Source: Cristatella mucedo (Eukaryota > Bryozoa > Phylactolaemata > Cristatellidae). From it: a DNA stretch of 52,500 nt. The notes below the pieces were generated by a model. That model did not search any database. It saw only the letters and a program-made list of their open reading frames with translations, and was not told the origin of the DNA. The DNA is taken from positions 2,182,501-2,235,000 of the forward strand of contig WPIO01000054.1 of the NCBI GenBank assembly GCA_009760855.2, given 5' to 3'. This document shows, in pieces, positions 9,317 through 19,310 of the stretch; positions within the stretch are counted from its first letter, which is position 1; every line of letters starts with the position of its first letter. The translations under genes were made by a program, and so were the position numbers.

Positions 9317-11142
9317 CGGTAGCCAACAGACTTCGTCTCACGCAACAAAGAGAAAGTGGCAAGCATAGCAGAGTTAGGAGAGCAGTTGAGGTAGTGAGTA
9401 GCATAGAAGTAGCAGCTCAGGACCGCTGAAAAAAATGTGCCATAGTCGGCAGTTGGAGAGTAGATGTCGTTGCGTAAGAATCGTGGAAGCGAGTTCCACA
9501 GTCTAGGACCTGCACAGCTAAAGCTTCTGTCGCCAACTGTCTTTAAGCGGAGGAATGGGACAGCTAATGTATTGTCCACACAGGACCTGAGGGCGCGAAC
9601 AGGCTGAAACTGATGCAGCAGTTCAGCTAGGTACGAAGGAGCCAAGCCGTGGCGGGCCTTTGTGGGTCAGCGTAAAAACTTTGCTCTGTATCCTTTGCTC
9701 AACCGGCAACCATCCTAGCTCTTTCAGCAGAGGTGACACGTGCTCAAACCACTGGGACTTGAAGACCAGCCTTGCAGCCATATTCATAGTCCGCTGTAGT
9801 GGCATAACAGCTTTCTTTGGTAGCCCAGCCAAAAGGGAATTACAATAATCAAGCCGAGACAGAACTAAAGAGCTAGTTAATTTTTTTTACAAGCCACTGT
9901 GGGAGACAGCTTCTAATCTTGGATATAATGATCGGATGTGATGGCTAGCTGTAGAGGCAGTCTTCTGAATGAAGCTTTTGAAATTGAGGCAGCTGTCGAA
10001 CACGACACCTAGATTACGAGCACGTGGTGAAGGTCGCACAATAGCATCACCTATTAGAACAGCAAAGCCTTTTAATCCAGCCGCACGCTTAGGGTGTCCT
10101 ATGAGAAGCAGTTCGGTTTGATCGTCATTTAATTTCAGGAAGTTTTCCGACATCCAGGATCGAATATCAGCAAGGCAAGCATTTAGTTTCTCAGTTGCTG
10201 CAGCAGATTCCGACAGTTTAAATGACAAATACAACTGAGTATCGTCAGCATAGAAGTGATATCCTATTCCATGGGCCTTAATCACTTTTCCCAGAGGTTG
10301 GGTATAAATGGAGAACAGCAAGGGACCAAGTACAGACCCTTGAGGGACTCCACAGGTGACCCTTCTCATGTAGGAGACCTGACCCCCACACGACACGGAT
10401 TGAACACGATCAGACAAGTATGACTTAAACCACGCCAGTGCTTCGTCTGCCAGACCGATAGTTGTTCTCAATCGTTCAAGCAGAACTTCGTGATCAATGG
10501 TGTCGAAGGCCGCAGACAGATCTAGCAGAGCTAGGGCAGTGACATTCCCGTCGTCGTTGCCACGTAGAATGTCATTGTTAACACGGAGGAGAGCAGTTTC
10601 AGTAGAGTGCTGCCTCTTGAAACCTGATTGAAATGTTTCTGACATTCCATTATTTTCAATATGTTCAACTAGCTGCTTAGCAACAATTTTTTCAAGAATC
10701 TTTGATAAGAACGGAAGAAGGGAAACTGGACGATAGTTTGCTAGGACCTCTGTGTCTAATCCAGGCTTTTTAAGAATAGGTCTAACGATTGCCGATTTGA
10801 TGGACTTGGGGACGACCCCTGTTCCCAAAGAAGCATTACAAATCTTGGTTATGGCAGGGCTAAGATGGTCTGCAAGTGAAGACCACAGAGACGAAGGTAT
10901 AGGGTCTTCAGGAGACGAGCTCTTTTTGCTAGACCTTATTAAGGCAGCCACATCACAGGCAGAACCAGCGGAGAACCTTTTAAGAAAGATCACAGGTTGA
11001 GGAACGGCGATTGCTGTGGTCGGAGGGGGCTTAATGGAAGCACGAATTTGCACAATTTTTTCAGTAAAGAAGGCTGAAAACTTTTCAGCTGAGCCCTTAA
11101 TATCTGGGGAGTCAGACCTCGCAGCATTGGCCAGTAAATGGC
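9317..11142 (-). mobile_element. LINE family B (CR1/L2-like), partial
   Basis: A minus-strand non-LTR retrotransposon with a complete reverse-transcriptase core (11142-9887) followed, in other frames, by the C-terminal LINE domain ('LAGLPKKA', 'NMAARLVFKS', 'ELGWLPVEQRI', 'GPRLWNSLPRFLRND'). The same C-terminal part occurs at 22275, 37868 and 36545. The usual family 3' end (CATGATCTTTATG..., then ACATT repeats) is missing: homology stops at 9317 inside 'gttggctaccgaa'. No endonuclease domain is present. It abuts a 78-bp duplication at 11143. Confidence 0.9.
9887..11142 (-). pseudogene. Reverse-transcriptase domain of LINE B ORF2
   Basis: A long open frame encoding the polymerase of a CR1/L2-type LINE, which would copy element RNA at a nicked target. 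Counting from the GTG at 11053, the fingers/palm motifs are 'NYRPVSLLP' (106-114), the first catalytic motif AAFD (181-184), 'GVPQGSVLGPLLF' (235-247) and YADD (268-271). All three catalytic aspartates are present. The frame extends upstream of 11053 to about 11142 without a start codon, so the 5' half is missing. It stops at 9887 in an A-run (minus strand 'gtaaaaaaaatt'); the C-terminal domain continues in another frame, so a homopolymer slip probably broke the gene. The copy is likely inactive but recent. Confidence 0.85.
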
Positions 11143-11301
11143 TTTACGCGGCGCGCACCGGACCAACGGAGTTAACTGTGCGAACTCCCGAAGCCCGAGT
11201 GTAACCAACTACCCTGTGCGTTTACGCGGCGCGCACCGGACCGACGGAGTTAACTGCGCCAACTCCCGAAGCCTGCGTATAATAATAAACTATCCTATGC
11301 G
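11143..11301. repeat. ~78-bp direct duplication
   Basis: Unit 1 (11143-11220) and unit 2 (11221 to about 11301) both start 'TTTACGCGGCGCGCACCGGA' and continue with the shared 'cggagttaactg' and 'aactcccgaagcc'. It sits directly at the 5' truncation point of LINE B and may belong to the LTR-like region to the right. Confidence 0.85.
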
Positions 11302-12400
11302 CGCGTCGCTAGCGATTGTCCCAACCCCGAAGGCGGGCCGCTACAGCACCCCAAGATACGAGCAGCTAACTGAGTAGCCGGCAGAACACAACTGCGCAAT
11401 CTAACTTGTTCTTCGCTGTCCGTCGCTGTAGGCTCGTCTCTCGTGCTCTCGCAGCGTAGTCTCCGCTCGAGCACCCCAGCTGTAGCCGTCCGTGCTCTCG
11501 CGGCGTCTCATTGTATTCTCTCTCCTCTCAACTCCTGACCTCGCGCACAGCTGCTATTTCTACTTGAGCATATTAGTCGGTGCACATCCTGACCGCAACG
11601 TCTGCACCAGGCTTCATTCTAACTTTAGCGGGTAGACCAGGAACCGGGCCTGCACTGGGTGTCCTAGTCGAACCGGCTAAGACAACCACATTAGTCGCTC
11701 CATCTTCTAACAGCATCGCCTGCACAAAGCTCCATTCTAGCCTCAGAGCTGGGTGAGTCAGGAGCTGTCAGGTCTGTACTAGGCGCCCTAGTCGACCCCG
11801 CTAAGACAAGGGCTCCCATCGCGGCTAAGCTGAGAGCTGCACCAGTGCAGTAGTGTTACGCAGTGGCCGTAGCGTTACGAACGCTCGCTGCAGGCGGCTT
11901 CCACATCTGGTCTGAACGAGGCCGCAAACGCAGCGCTCGCTAGCGGTGCTCGTAGTCTCAGTCGGCGCGCGACGAATACTAGCTACGCCGAAACCTGGCA
12001 GCGCGGATAGTAGTTGCTGCACCAATTCACGCCGGTACGCCAGGGCAAGCTTGCAGAGTGTCGGAAACACGGCAGCGACGGCAAGCGAGCGTACCTTAGC
12101 AGCACGTGATCGAGCACGTGACGCTCGAACCTTAGCATATGGAGTCCGTGTCCACGATTCATACAGTTCTATTTAACCGAAGCGGACAGTCGCAGAGTAC
12201 TGCAACGACGATACAGCCTAGAGCTCGCGTCAGCTTAAACGCCAATGCCCCGAGTCTCGACCACTCACCGCTCCTATCTCAGGGCGCCGACCATTTTGCG
12301 GCCTCGGCAATAATCTAGCCCATAACCACATAATCGCGAATAGTAACTAACTGCCCTTATTCGGCGGGCTTAACTGGCGCCGCCGTAAAAGCAGTGACGA
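11302..12400 (+). repeat. LTR-like region with ~120-bp imperfect tandem duplication
   Basis: Two ~118-bp units (about 11570-11687 and 11691-11809) share 'attagtcg', 'gcctgcac', 'tccattcta' and 'ggctaagacaa'. Further right, a TATA-like TATTTAA (about 12170) is followed by a possible start region, and 'TGGCGCCGCC' at about 12373-12382 resembles a tRNA primer-binding site as found just inside an LTR. A solo or decayed LTR spanning about 11143-12370 would explain these. There is no second LTR in the window and no gag or pol follows. Confidence 0.3.
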
Positions 12401-12445
12401 ACCTAGCGGACGTCACTGACTCGGTAGATTACAGCAACAGCAACA

Positions 12446-12483
<38 letters not shown>

Positions 12484-12484
12484 A
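12446..12484. repeat. (GGC)n microsatellite
   Basis: About 13 uninterrupted GGC units. No convincing gene contains it. Confidence 0.95.
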
Positions 12485-12681
12485 GCTGCCATACGTATCC
12501 ACATGCACGTATCCACATGATCTTTATCCGAGATCTTTATCTGAGATCTGAGATCTCATTGATCTTTCTACAGAAAAGCTAGACAGACTAGACGTCTGCT
12601 AAATCACCACGAAGATCGCCAGGCAAGGGGCGGACAGGCGGGCGTCGAAGAGGTAGTTCGCGGTCGATACCAGCCTTTTGG

Positions 12682-12874
12682 ATTAAATAAATAAATAAAT
12701 AAATCCTAGCTGCTTAAACAGCCTCTTTTTGAATAGCGACAGAAGAGCCTTGACGGCTATCGCCACCGCTTGCAGTGGCGATAAAGGATCGCCCCCCACA
12801 GGAATCGAACCCACGACCTCGAGACCGAGGTCATGAAAGCAACCGCCTTACCTAGAGTGCCATCACGGCTCACC
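12682..12874 (-). mobile_element. tRNA-derived SINE, full-length copy
   Basis: On the minus strand the element starts 'ggtgagccgtgatggcactc' with an A-box-like segment. It continues to a good B box (GGTTCGATTCC), an unrelated body ('gcggtggcgatagccgt', '...ctgtcgctattc') and an (AAAT)n tail at 12684-12703. Polymerase III internal promoter boxes plus a tRNA-unrelated body and simple 3' tail define a SINE. Related copies lie at 17588, 27226, 46283 and 47118. The partner LINE is unclear, since the tail matches neither LINE A nor LINE B. Confidence 0.85.
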
Positions 12875-12920
12875 GGTTATGATCTGCGATTTCACTACAA
12901 TATAATAGGAATAATAGTGC

Positions 12921-13085
12921 ATATAATAATAATAATAATGCACTCGATATAGCGCCTACAGAGAACTCAGTCTCTTTCTACGCTCTTTACATTTGATGCC
13001 AAGGAAGCACGATCCAATGGTTAGTTGTAGCGTGCTCAATGACAGCAAGCATAACTCTTATTGAAAAGAGACTTGGCCTTACCTA
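12921..13085 (-). mobile_element. LINE family A 3' end
   Basis: ATT-type repeat (12923-12939), a degraded stem-loop region (about 12948-12990) and 3' untranslated sequence ('ggaagcacgatccaatggttag') on the minus strand. There is no coding part. Confidence 0.8.
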
Positions 13086-13407
13086 TGCTTAGCTTGGTTT
13101 TGCTCCACTTAGCTTGGAGTGCACAACCTTCAATAGACCTTGTACACGCCAGTCGAAGAGCGATTTGTCTTTTTCTCTCTTTCGAATGCTTTTCTCACGT
13201 TCGCACTTAGAAAGCACCGAAACAATTGCTCGTAGCAAGCCAGCCGCAGGCTGCCTAGACAAAGCTGGGCAGACGCACTCCGAAAAGTTACATGCGAGCC
13301 AGCGGGTGAAGGCCAAGCTGAACTGTTTATTCGCAATATCCGCTACGCATGCTGGCGGGCCACCGGAAGCGCTGCCTGCCGCGAGCGGACCTTTCCCGGC
13401 GGCTAAA

Positions 13408-13935
13408 ATGGCCGACGAGAGCCAACGTCGGAAGCTGTTGCCCAGCTCACCGACCGACCAACCGACCCTCTGCAGACGAGTGGCTGCTTCCTTCCTTCCT
13501 TCCTTCTTTCGTCTGATGCCGGTCGTCAGTAACTGGTGCATCGCTATCGCGAACTGCCGTGCCGTGGCGCAAGCTCGCCGCCGGCTCGCCGCGTTGTCTG
13601 TTTCTAAGTTACCGAGAAAGACTGCCCAGACTTCGTCTTTCGCATCGTCGGGCGACGAGTGCAGTCTCGGCGGCTTGCGAGCTGACGCCCCTCCGTCCTT
13701 GGACGGCACGCGTTCTCGAGCGATTGCGTGTGCGCACCAACCACCCTGCACTTTATGCCCCGGATGTGACCGCCGAATGGGACGACGTCAGCGCGACTGG
13801 CCTTTGGCCAGCTGGCTGGCTGCCGATGTCGAGAGCTTTCGCGCTGGCGCGAAAGTGAAGCGATCGAGCGAGATTAAGAAGAGTCAGAGAGCATCGGAAG
13901 TCGCGAACGGCGGACGATTGGAGTGGAATTTCTGA
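13408..13935 (+). CDS. Candidate ORF, 175 aa, no known domain
   Basis: The frame starts at an ATG in near-ideal context (AAAATGGCC) and encodes a basic, Ser/Arg-rich protein beginning 'MADESQRRKLLPSS' with four clustered Cys ('CTLCPGC', about residues 128-134) and a basic C-terminus. The frame is open further upstream but without a better start. Against it: a 220-codon frame is open on the opposite strand over the same bases, composition alone could produce both, and I recognise no family. No splice sites were convincing. Confidence 0.2.
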   Translation: MADESQRRKLLPSSPTDQPTLCRRVAASFLPSFFRLMPVVSNWCIAIANCRAVAQARRRLAALSVSKLPRKTAQTSSFASSGDECSLGGLRADAPPSLDGTRSRAIACAHQPPCTLCPGCDRRMGRRQRDWPLASWLAADVESFRAGAKVKRSSEIKKSQRASEVANGGRLEWNF

Positions 13936-14175
13936 GCGCCAACTCGGATTCGGAGTCTTGTACGCGATCGTTCACGTGACCGTGCACGTGCCTACTTTAA
14001 GCAGCCAACTCGAGCCTCTCGCGCGCGCCCGGGCGCGCGCGCACTCTCTCTCTCTCTCACACACATTTCGCTCGCGACGGAGGCGAGGCCTGCCCATTAG
14101 CCGGCGTAGGGTGGAGCAGCGCGGCACAGCGAATGCACATCAACTTCGGGAATTTGAGTCGCTGCTTCGGAGAGC
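13936..14175. other. GC palindrome and short CT/CA run
   Basis: A 22-bp perfect palindrome of alternating G and C with a central CCCGGG lies at 14020-14041, followed by a CT/CA run at 14045-14066. Such a sequence can extrude a cruciform or form Z-DNA. No gene is seen. Confidence 0.6.
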
Positions 14176-14229
14176 GACTCGAGAGAGAGAGAGAGAAGAG
14201 AGGAGAAGAGAGAGAGAAGAGAAAAAGAG

Positions 14230-14261
<32 letters not shown>

Positions 14262-14310
14262 GAGAGAGAGAGGAGAGAGAAGAGAGAGGAGAGAGAGGAG
14301 AGAGAGTCGT
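14176..14310. repeat. (GA)n/(GAGAGGA)n microsatellite
   Basis: A purine tract with a mix of GA, GAAGA and GAGAGGA units. Confidence 0.97.
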
Positions 14311-14479
14311 CTGACGAGGGCAATAATGCAGCCAAAAAGAGAAAAAGAGCATCTGCTGCGTGCTGTCGCAAAAGTATACACTCCCGAGTGGATATGTCGA
14401 AATCCAAAGTGCCCCACCCCATCAAATGCAATGTATTAATCCTGACCGAAGCCGGCGTCAGGGTTTAGTCGCAAGCTGG

Positions 14480-15255
14480 AATAGAAGGCTGCCATAGCCG
14501 CAGGATGCTTGGTGAGTAGTCGCCGTTGCCGTCGGACGCTAGGCGAGCTGCTATTGCCACAGGACGTTTAATCGCACGCTGGAATACAAAAAAGAGCTGA
14601 CTTTGACAGGATTCCTAGAGCTCGCTTCAGCTGCCTGGCCTTCGCGCCCGGTAGAAAGTCGTACAGCTCAGACGTGCGACGTGTAGGGGCGGGGCCCATA
14701 AGTTGCAGCATCGAGGACCGCGATAATGGCAACAACCAACGACGTATTTTACCTACGGGTAACGCGGGAAGGCGTGAAGCGTGCAGGTCCATGGCCGGAC
14801 ATTTGTCGCCCGTTAGGTAAAGCTACCATTGCTGCAGTACGCTAGGTAAAGCGGCCATTGCCGTAGTACGGTAGGTGAGCTGCAATTGAAATGGTCGGCT
14901 ATGTAATGTAAATGTAATGTAATGTATTTTTGTCTATAACTCCCAAAAAGCCATAAAGACTGTATGGATGTTACGCAGGAGGGTTTTGTAAAGCGCACTG
15001 ACAGCCTAAGCTGCTTTTAGTACGCATTTGGTAGCTACCAGATTTCATCTCACGGAGCAAAGAGAAAGTGGGAAGCACAGCACAGAGTCAGGAGAGCAGT
15101 TGAGGTAGGGAGTAGCGTGGAAGAAGCAGCTCAGGACCGCTGAAAAGGATGAGCCATAGTTGGCAGCAGGAGAGTTGTTGTCGTTTCGTAAAAACGCCAG
15201 GTGAGCTGCTATCGTTGGATTATGCCAGGCGAGCTTCTGTTAGAGTAGCATGCTA
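14480..15255. repeat. Scattered ~33-bp degenerate repeat
   Basis: Copies of a unit resembling 'gctgctattgccgtaggacgctaggtgagc' occur at about 14490-14575, 14820-14890 and 15190-15255. The last block is separated from the others by the LINE B insertion at 14897-15190, so this looks like an old minisatellite split by a retrotransposon. Confidence 0.5.
14897..15190 (-). mobile_element. LINE family B 3' end
   Basis: On the minus strand: the C-terminal coding remnant ('ctcatccttttcagcggtcctgagc' equivalent), 'gagatgaaatctggtagctacc', the family 3' untranslated part, and a (TGTAA)n tail on the left (14897-14926). Compare 22680-22925. Confidence 0.8.
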
Positions 15256-15384
15256 GATAATATTTTAAAAATAACAATCAAAAAACCATTAAAGGGCTCG
15301 AATAGGACTAGCAGCTCAACTAGGATGTCTTCCTTGGCATTTTGCATGTGCTGGAATGAAAGTGTGTCGAGGAAAAAAGGCTAA

Positions 15385-15440
15385 TTGATAAGTGGTAATA
15401 TATATATATATATATATGGTAATAATTGATAAGTGGTAAT
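15385..15440. repeat. (TA)n flanked by direct repeats
   Basis: A TA run (about 15397-15417) lies between two copies of 'aattgataagtggtaat' (about 15383 and 15424), as if the microsatellite had split a duplicated segment. Confidence 0.85.
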
Positions 15441-15574
15441 AAACATGTGGCGGAAAGGAAGTGTGTCAGGGAGCGGTGCTGGTTATTTGGTGCTAAAATG
15501 CTGAGCCACATCGACAGGATGGTGCCGAGTCACATCGACAAGACAGATCGCACCGTGCACGGGGCCAAAGCTGC

Positions 15575-16115
15575 GCGGGTCAAGCTTCTAGGTTGTCTTC
15601 GCCGTAATGCCGTCAAGGCAGCGGATGCCGTGACCAGCTGCGAGCTCCAGGCTTTGGGAGCATGCGAACAAAAGGCGATACGATCTCCGAAACGATTTCA
15701 GGCTCGCTCGAGGCGCAGTGAATGCAATCTGAATCATAACAGCTTGTGGTACGATGCCTATAAGCATGCTTAGAAAGGAGCTCAGCTGGGGAGAGAACGG
15801 GATAAGAGAATGATGGGGACATAAAAGTAAGTAGTGCAGCCTCAAGGTCGCCATGCTCATTGATGGGTAACTAGTGACAACAGATAGGCCGGCCAGGTTC
15901 TTCGCAAACTGCAAGTTTGATTGCACAGGCTAAAAGACCTTTCAAGTAGTGAGTAACGGAATTCCCAACGGAATGTCAGGAGTGCACGGATCAGCTTGGC
16001 TGCGCCACAGCTGCCCAAGAAAACCCGAATCGTTTCAGCTGTATGTTGCTGACAGTTCGCTGACTTTTCTGTAGAGTTGATGTGGCTGTCTATTCTGCCA
16101 TCCCGACACCGAGCA
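15575..16115 (-). mobile_element. LINE family A C-terminal fragment
   Basis: On the minus strand it matches the LINE A C-terminal domain (compare 21680-21930 and 31290-31720): 'gctttgggagcatgcgaac' at 15652, 'tgattgcacaggc' at 15913 and 'gtagagttgatgtggctgtctatt' at about 16073. Many stops and frameshifts; the tail is absent. Confidence 0.7.
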
Positions 16116-16639
16116 CTATAGTATCGTTTCCTGTCCGTTGCAGAATTTGCTACCGAAAACGGAAGCTCTTGCGAACATCGTATACAGAAACCGATACAGC
16201 TTAGACCTGTTTAAAGCCTATATGTTTGATGTTTGACCTTAGTACGTAAGAAAATACGTGCCTATTGACATCCGAACGCTTATCGCTTTAGGCTTCTGGG
16301 TCGGCCACGCCGGGGGTGGTGGCGTTAACTACGCAGGCGGCTTGAAACCTGCATGTTAGTTATAATCGTGCGTACCAGTTATCGCTTCGTTTTCGCAGTT
16401 CAAAAGGAATCCCTAGATGCTATTGCTGATGCTAAGATCCGCGAATTATGCATTAACAAAAGCAAAGCTCCCCGGAGCAGTCACGGGGGTCGAGGCCGAC
16501 AGCTCAGACACCGGTCGTTTCGCGGGAGCTGCGAGCTGAGTACGGGCTCGTTCGGTATTCGTAGACTTTTCTCGAACCACTCAGTGCGCTCTCCCTCAAG
16601 GGTTACTGTGAATCTCTGTAGCTAAGTGGTCACCACGCC

Positions 16640-17400
16640 TGCTATAACTCCGGCGGCCTAACTTAACGCTTGTCTTTGGACTACTCGTTCAATATGCAAT
16701 AAACCCCTATTAATAAGTGACCTTATTACTGTAACCTGCTCGCCTTGACTGAAACTTGGCTACAGCCAGTAAACTGCCTGACAATAAAAGACGTTACCCC
16801 GACTGGCTTCTCTTTTTTCAAGCTCCTAGATAAATCAAAACTGGAGGTGGAGTCGCTATTACCACACGCTCAAGCTTTGACTTATAGCTGCTTGCAGCAC
16901 CCTCAAAGCAGTCTTTCGAATCTATTGTCTCGATTTCACCCGACAACAAGCTTTTGATGGTGGCAGTAGTCTATCGCCCACCAAGTACCAAGTCCTCTTT
17001 GTCTATGCTAGGATATCTGATAGGCCTCTGCTGCTCAATCCCCCTTCTGACCTGTCATGATTGGTAGATTGCCACAACACGACACCTGCTGACATGCTCG
17101 ACGAGTTTGCACCTCCGACTGAGCGTACTGCACGCCCTCGCATAGACGGCCTGTGGTTTACCGCAGACATCACAATAGCTAGGTCTACTGAGGGCAAGCT
17201 TGAGAAAGCTTACACACACACTTCAGATCAGGAACGACTGTCCTTCGACAGCCATACGAGGACTACTGTAGGCGGTACCGATCGATCCAAGCAAAGGCCA
17301 AGTTTAGCTTCTACAAAAAAGATTGTTGATGTACTGATGCACCACACAAAAATGCTGATGTCGACAATTAACTGTCTCCTTAACCGGCTCCCAGGTTAGC
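16640..17400 (+). pseudogene. LINE A endonuclease domain remnant
   Basis: Apurinic-endonuclease-like domain that would nick target DNA for the LINE. Visible landmarks: an N-terminal 'TTRSICNKPLLISDLIT' block (about 16676-16730), 'ALTETWL' (16745-16760) and 'VVYRPPST' (about 16966-16989), all typical of CR1/L2 LINE endonucleases. Downstream, 'KAYTHTSDQERLSFDS' (about 17206) matches the linker before the reverse transcriptase. Several stops and at least two frame changes break it. Confidence 0.75.
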
Positions 17401-17587
17401 TCCTTACCTAGTGATCCTCGTGATGATCTAGCTGATCAATTCTCTAGCTGATAATTAGCTGATCGCTTCTTTTTCAACAAAACAGAAAGAATCAGGGAGT
17501 TTATCCCTAGGATGGCAGCATAGACATAAAGATTTCTGTCAGTCAATTCCACGCAGCCACGCAGCACCTCAATATCTACACTCTGGC

Positions 17588-17747
17588 GAGCCGTGACGGC
17601 ACACTAGTTAAGGCGGTTGCTTTCAACACCCAGGTCCCAAGGTCATGAGCTCGAATTCTGCAGCGTGTGATCCTTTATTGCCGCTGCAAGCGGTGGCGAT
17701 AGCCGTAAAGGCTCCCCTGTCGCTTTACAAAAGAGGCTGTTAAATCA
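17588..17747 (+). mobile_element. tRNA-derived SINE nested in LINE A
   Basis: Plus-strand copy of the SINE at 12682: 'gagccgtgacggcacactag' head, a B box degraded to GAGCTCGAATTCTG, and the body 'gcggtggcgatagccgtaaag'. LINE A coding similarity continues on both sides ('FVLKLISQSKKK' just after), so the SINE landed in an existing LINE. Confidence 0.8.
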
Positions 17748-17964
17748 GGTATGAAAAATGCAACAAGGTCACTAGTGACTTCGTTCTGAAGCTCATATCC
17801 CAATCAAAGAAAAAAACCAATCCTCCGGACCCTATTCTCACTGTTCTGTTTCTACAATGCATTGATCTACTAATGCTGCTGCTATTAATAGCTAACATCT
17901 TAAATATGTCGACCAAAGCCACTGAATAGCTATGGGTAAACAAAGGGGTAAATATATGCACACT

Positions 17965-18165
17965 ATATTATAAATTATAATAATTATAATATATATACAT
18001 ACTATAATATATATATATAGTATAATATAATGTTATTATATTAATAATTATAAAAATATTATATATTGCATTATATTAATTATAATATTATGTAATATAA
18101 TGTATTATAATTTATATTATATATATATTATATTACAATAATATTAATTATAATTATATATGCAA
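17965..18165. repeat. AT-rich microsatellite inside LINE A
   Basis: About 200 bp of TATAAT/ATTATA repeats, flanked on both sides by 'aaaggggtaaa' (about 17939 and 18165), inside sequence equivalent to 48560-48600 of another LINE A copy. Confidence 0.9.
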
Positions 18166-19129
18166 AGGGGTAAACATAGGGTAGACAAAGTGTGATTCAG
18201 AAATAGGAAAGATTATCGGTTCTGCCAGCATATCTCCTGTTGAAGCAGCACGAAGTCTAAAAGTCATGTTCCAAAGTGATTTGTCATTGGACGACCACAT
18301 CAGCTCTACAGTCAAGTCCACCTACGTTCAGCTACATAACCTTGCTAATATACAGGGATACCACATCTAAATTAGTGCAGCATTCGTGACATCCCGTCTC
18401 GATTTCTGTAACTCACTCTTTGCTGGTCTACCGGTCCGAGAAATTAAGCGCTTAAAGCCGTAGCAACATTCTGCAGATAGCCTTTTCTGTCGTGAGCGTG
18501 GCAGCTTCTACACCGCACCACCTGCACTGGCTCCCAGTCAAGCAACGTAAAGACTTTGAGGTTTTTGTCACTCACTCTTAGGTCCCTACATTCTGTGGCG
18601 AAAGCCTGCATATCAGATCTAATTCCCCACCAGTCTAAGCATCGTACCGCCCAATTTTTGGAATCGAATCGTTTACCTATACCTCGTACAAACCTCAGAT
18701 CCTTTGGAGACCATGCCTTTAGTTCGTATGCTCCCAAAGCCTGGAACTCACTTACGACTTGCCTCACGACATATCCCGACTGGACTAAATTTAAAAAGAA
18801 ACTAAAATGCAGCTATCTATCACAGCATTTAGTAGGTCCCCGTGATTCGCCCTTTTTGTGCTCATGCATGCTGACACTGTGCATGCTACCACTAACCATG
18901 TGTGCATGCTGACACTGTGAATTTCACCCCTAACTATGTTATTCTTGTTCATTATTGAACATACCACCACTAGCCATTCGATCGCGCTTCCTCCGCAGAA
19001 AATGTTAAGTGCTTAGAAAGAGATTAAGTTCTCTGAGGGCGCTATATCAAATCTATGATGATGATTACTTTTATTATTAGGGAAATTTTACTTTGGAATA
19101 GGACACTGTTATCATCAAGAGATGCCACG

Positions 19130-19310
19130 GGGGTATATTCATCACGCTGTTTTTTAGGGTTAGGTTGCTTCATCTTAAAGTAGTACTGAGTTTTCCCGCG
19201 ACTAGTAGGTCAGGTTGTACCGCTATTTAATTTGAGTGCGTTGGCTACCATCCAAGTACGAATGTCAGTAATACGTGAAGAAAGGGTGATATGAGAGTTC
19301 GACGTACTGG
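19130..19310 (-). mobile_element. L2/CR1-type LINE polymerase fragment
   Basis: On the minus strand a short stretch reads 'ITDIRTWMVANALKLNSG' (about 19270-19215), the thumb-side block that follows YADD in CR1/L2 reverse transcriptases ('W...N.LKLN'). It differs from LINE A and LINE B at this block and may be a third family. Confidence 0.55.

Larger units (their letters stand above)
16353..19080 (+). mobile_element. LINE family A, longest copy, internally deleted
   Basis: This copy runs from an N-terminal segment through an AP-type endonuclease to the tail, with the reverse-transcriptase palm missing. Recognisable parts in order: a basic leader (16353-16625), endonuclease (about 16660-17000), linker and start of the polymerase ('PPDPIPT' at about 17823), then a jump to the post-polymerase domain (18190-18790, 'DDHIS', 'TSRLDFCNSL', 'PRTNL'), 3' untranslated sequence and tail (18985-19079). 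A SINE (17588-17747) and an AT repeat (17965-18165) have inserted or expanded inside. Many stops make it dead. Confidence 0.85.

Noticed and set aside
7843-9645. 600-codon minus-strand frame overlapping receptor A
   Set aside because: Joins the antisense of receptor A, unrelated flank and the end of LINE B; only its first ~110 residues (LINE B) are meaningful.
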